DNA from: Candidatus Eiseniibacteriota bacterium
Lineage (GTDB): Bacteria > Eisenbacteria > RBG-16-71-46
Direction of reading: 5' to 3'
Length of the DNA stretch: 6,415 nt
NCBI GenBank assembly: GCA_005893365.1
Contig: VBPB01000231.1
Coordinates: forward strand, 1-6,415
Shown here piece after piece: positions 5,626 through 6,415 of the stretch. The position numbers and the translations under genes are program-made. The notes under the pieces are model-generated. The model was not told the origin of the DNA and searched no databases. It saw only the letters and a list, made by a program, of their open reading frames with translations. Positions within the stretch are counted from its first letter, which is position 1, and each line of letters opens with the position of its first letter.

Positions 5626-6060
5626 GAACAGTTCGTCGCTCTCTCTCGCCACGTGCGGCGCGGGCGGGTCTTGGGCCTCGCCGGGCGATCCGGGCTCGCC
5701 CGGCGCCCCCGCCGGCCGCCGTTCGAGGAAGTGGACCATCTCCCCGCGCACCTCCAGGCGTGAACCCTTGCCGCCCTCGGGGGTGGTCCAGTCCCGCATC
5801 TGCAGTCGTCCCTCCACCAGCACCGGGCTGCCCTTCTTCAGATACTGCGAGCACACCTCCGCCAGCCGCTGATACGTCATGACGGTCACGAACCCCGTCT
5901 GCTCGGCGGCCTGTCCGTCGCGTCCCCGGTAGCGCCGGTGGAAGGCCAGCGGGAAGCTGGTCACCTCCGTGCCGTCCGACGCGTAGCGCCGGTCCGGGTC
6001 GCGGGTCAATCGTCCGCTCAGCAGCACCCGGTTGATCTCCGGGAGCTTCAGCTCGCTCAT
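5623..6060 (-). CDS. ssb: Single-stranded DNA-binding protein
   Basis: 145 residues. The OB-fold spans about 6-115: INRVLLSGRLTRDPDRRYASDG (9-30), VTSFPLAFHRRY (33-44), FVTVMTYQRLAEVCSQYLKKG (57-77), VLVEGRLQMRDWTTPEG (80-96) and a final strand LEVRGEMVHFLE (102-113). It coats single-stranded DNA in replication, repair and recombination. The C-terminal linker is short (about 116-138, Pro/Gly/Glu-rich) and ends in ESDELF, acidic with a terminal Phe as expected for the partner-docking tip, but with Leu where most SSBs have Pro. The ATG at 6060 follows an AAAGGGA ribosome site by four bases. It sits between the S6 and S18 genes, the usual place. The 38-base gap to rpsR holds an inverted repeat. 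Confidence 0.97.
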   Translation of the reverse strand: MSELKLPEINRVLLSGRLTRDPDRRYASDGTEVTSFPLAFHRRYRGRDGQAAEQTGFVTVMTYQRLAEVCSQYLKKGSPVLVEGRLQMRDWTTPEGGKGSRLEVRGEMVHFLERRPAGAPGEPGSPGEAQDPPAPHVARESDELF

Positions 6061-6076
6061 CCGGTCCCTTTCCGGG

Positions 6077-6090
6077 GGCGTGTGAACGCC
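6077..6090 (-). promoter_or_regulatory. Small hairpin between rpsF and ssb
   Basis: GGCGT and ACGCC arms (5 pairs) enclose a 4-base loop directly after the rpsF stop codon and 16 bases before the ssb ATG. It is followed by a C-run and the ssb ribosome site, not a U-tract. It is a weak signal by itself. Confidence 0.25.
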
Positions 6091-6091
6091 G

Positions 6092-6415
6092 TTACTCGTC
6101 GGCCTCCTCGGCCGCCGCGATCGCCGCCGGATCGGCCTGCGCCACCGTCAGCTCGGGCGGGACGTGGATCACGGTCAGCACACGCATGACGGACTCGTTC
6201 AGGCGCAGCCGCCGCTCGATCTCCTTCACCATCGCGCCCGCGCCCTGGTAGAGCAGGAGCGTGTAGATCCCGTCGCGCTTCTTCTCGATCTCGTACGCGA
6301 GCCGCTTCTTGCCCCAGCGCTGGACCTCGAGCAACTCGCCCCCGAGGTCACGGATCCACTGGGAGACGCGCTCGATCTCCTCGTTCACTTTGCCCTCGTC
6401 GAATCCGGGCTCGAG
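6092..6415 (-). CDS. rpsF: 30S ribosomal protein S6, lacking its first residues
   Basis: The frame is open to the right edge; 107 residues are visible and roughly the first eight or nine (the family's start is like M-x-x-Y-E-x-x-F-I) lie outside. Visible sequence starts LEPGFDEGKVNEEIERVSQW, then GGELLEVQRWGKKRLAYEIE, KRDGIYTLLLYQG, KEIERRLRLNESVMRVLTVI, all clear S6 landmarks. A GTG at 6388 would be a false internal start because the LEPGFDE before it belongs to the S6 fold. The C-terminal tail (PPELTVAQADPAAIAAAEEADE region) is acidic and Ala-rich, as often seen. S6 binds S18 on the 30S platform, matching the gene order. Any S6/S18 leader that controls the operon would lie outside the window. 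Confidence 0.97.
   Translation of the reverse strand, partial: LEPGFDEGKVNEEIERVSQWIRDLGGELLEVQRWGKKRLAYEIEKKRDGIYTLLLYQGAGAMVKEIERRLRLNESVMRVLTVIHVPPELTVAQADPAAIAAAEEADE

Noticed and set aside
5585..5854. N-terminal extension of S18 to 178 residues
   Set aside because: The extension overlaps ssb in another frame, and the 88-residue form has the family's exact start and a ribosome site.

Overview
The window is chromosomal DNA of very high GC content from an uncultured-type bacterium. A conserved housekeeping operon on the minus strand fills about 90% of it, from the right edge (6415) to 626. One plus-strand gene, open at the left edge, runs head-on into the operon's end. GTG starts, Ala/Arg/Pro-rich proteins, exported proteins with Sec-type signal peptides and a SurA/PpiC-like periplasmic foldase point to a diderm with a GC-rich genome. 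The HNH subfamily and overall flavour recall Candidatus Eisenbacteria or the Myxococcota/deltaproteobacterial groups. That placement is a guess from memory, not a computed one.

Operon, in transcription order (right to left): rpsF (ribosomal protein S6, 5' end outside the window), ssb, rpsR (S18), a DUF2232/YybS-like polytopic membrane protein, rplI (L9), an exported PpiC-type peptidyl-prolyl isomerase with a C-terminal tetratricopeptide region, a DUF151 'bifunctional nuclease' domain protein, and an exported type-1 periplasmic binding fold protein. The first five are the classic S6-SSB-S18-(DUF2232)-L9 cluster. The last three look like a lineage-specific extension. The last four genes (rplI to the end) are joined by 1- or 4-base stop/start overlaps (GTGA, GTGA, TGATG), so they are probably translated in a coupled way from one transcript. 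No promoter or convincing rho-independent terminator is visible.

At 1-629, on the plus strand, lies the C-terminal part of an HNH-endonuclease family protein. Its last catalytic motif appears to have lost the His-Asn pair, and its stop codon overlaps the operon's last stop codon in the four bases CTAG (626-629). A 22-bp perfect palindrome sits at 6-27.

Things that deserve a second look: (i) a clear +1 frame break in the DUF2232 gene near 4705-4720; (ii) short, near-perfect inverted repeats just upstream of the start codons of six of the seven downstream genes (all but DUF2232), some inside the end of the preceding coding region; (iii) the degenerate HNH motif; (iv) an SSB tail ending in DELF rather than the usual D-x-P-F; (v) an orphan LpoA-like binding-protein architecture. 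I see no CRISPR array, tRNA, rRNA, insertion sequence or defence system, and no clearly new multi-gene system.
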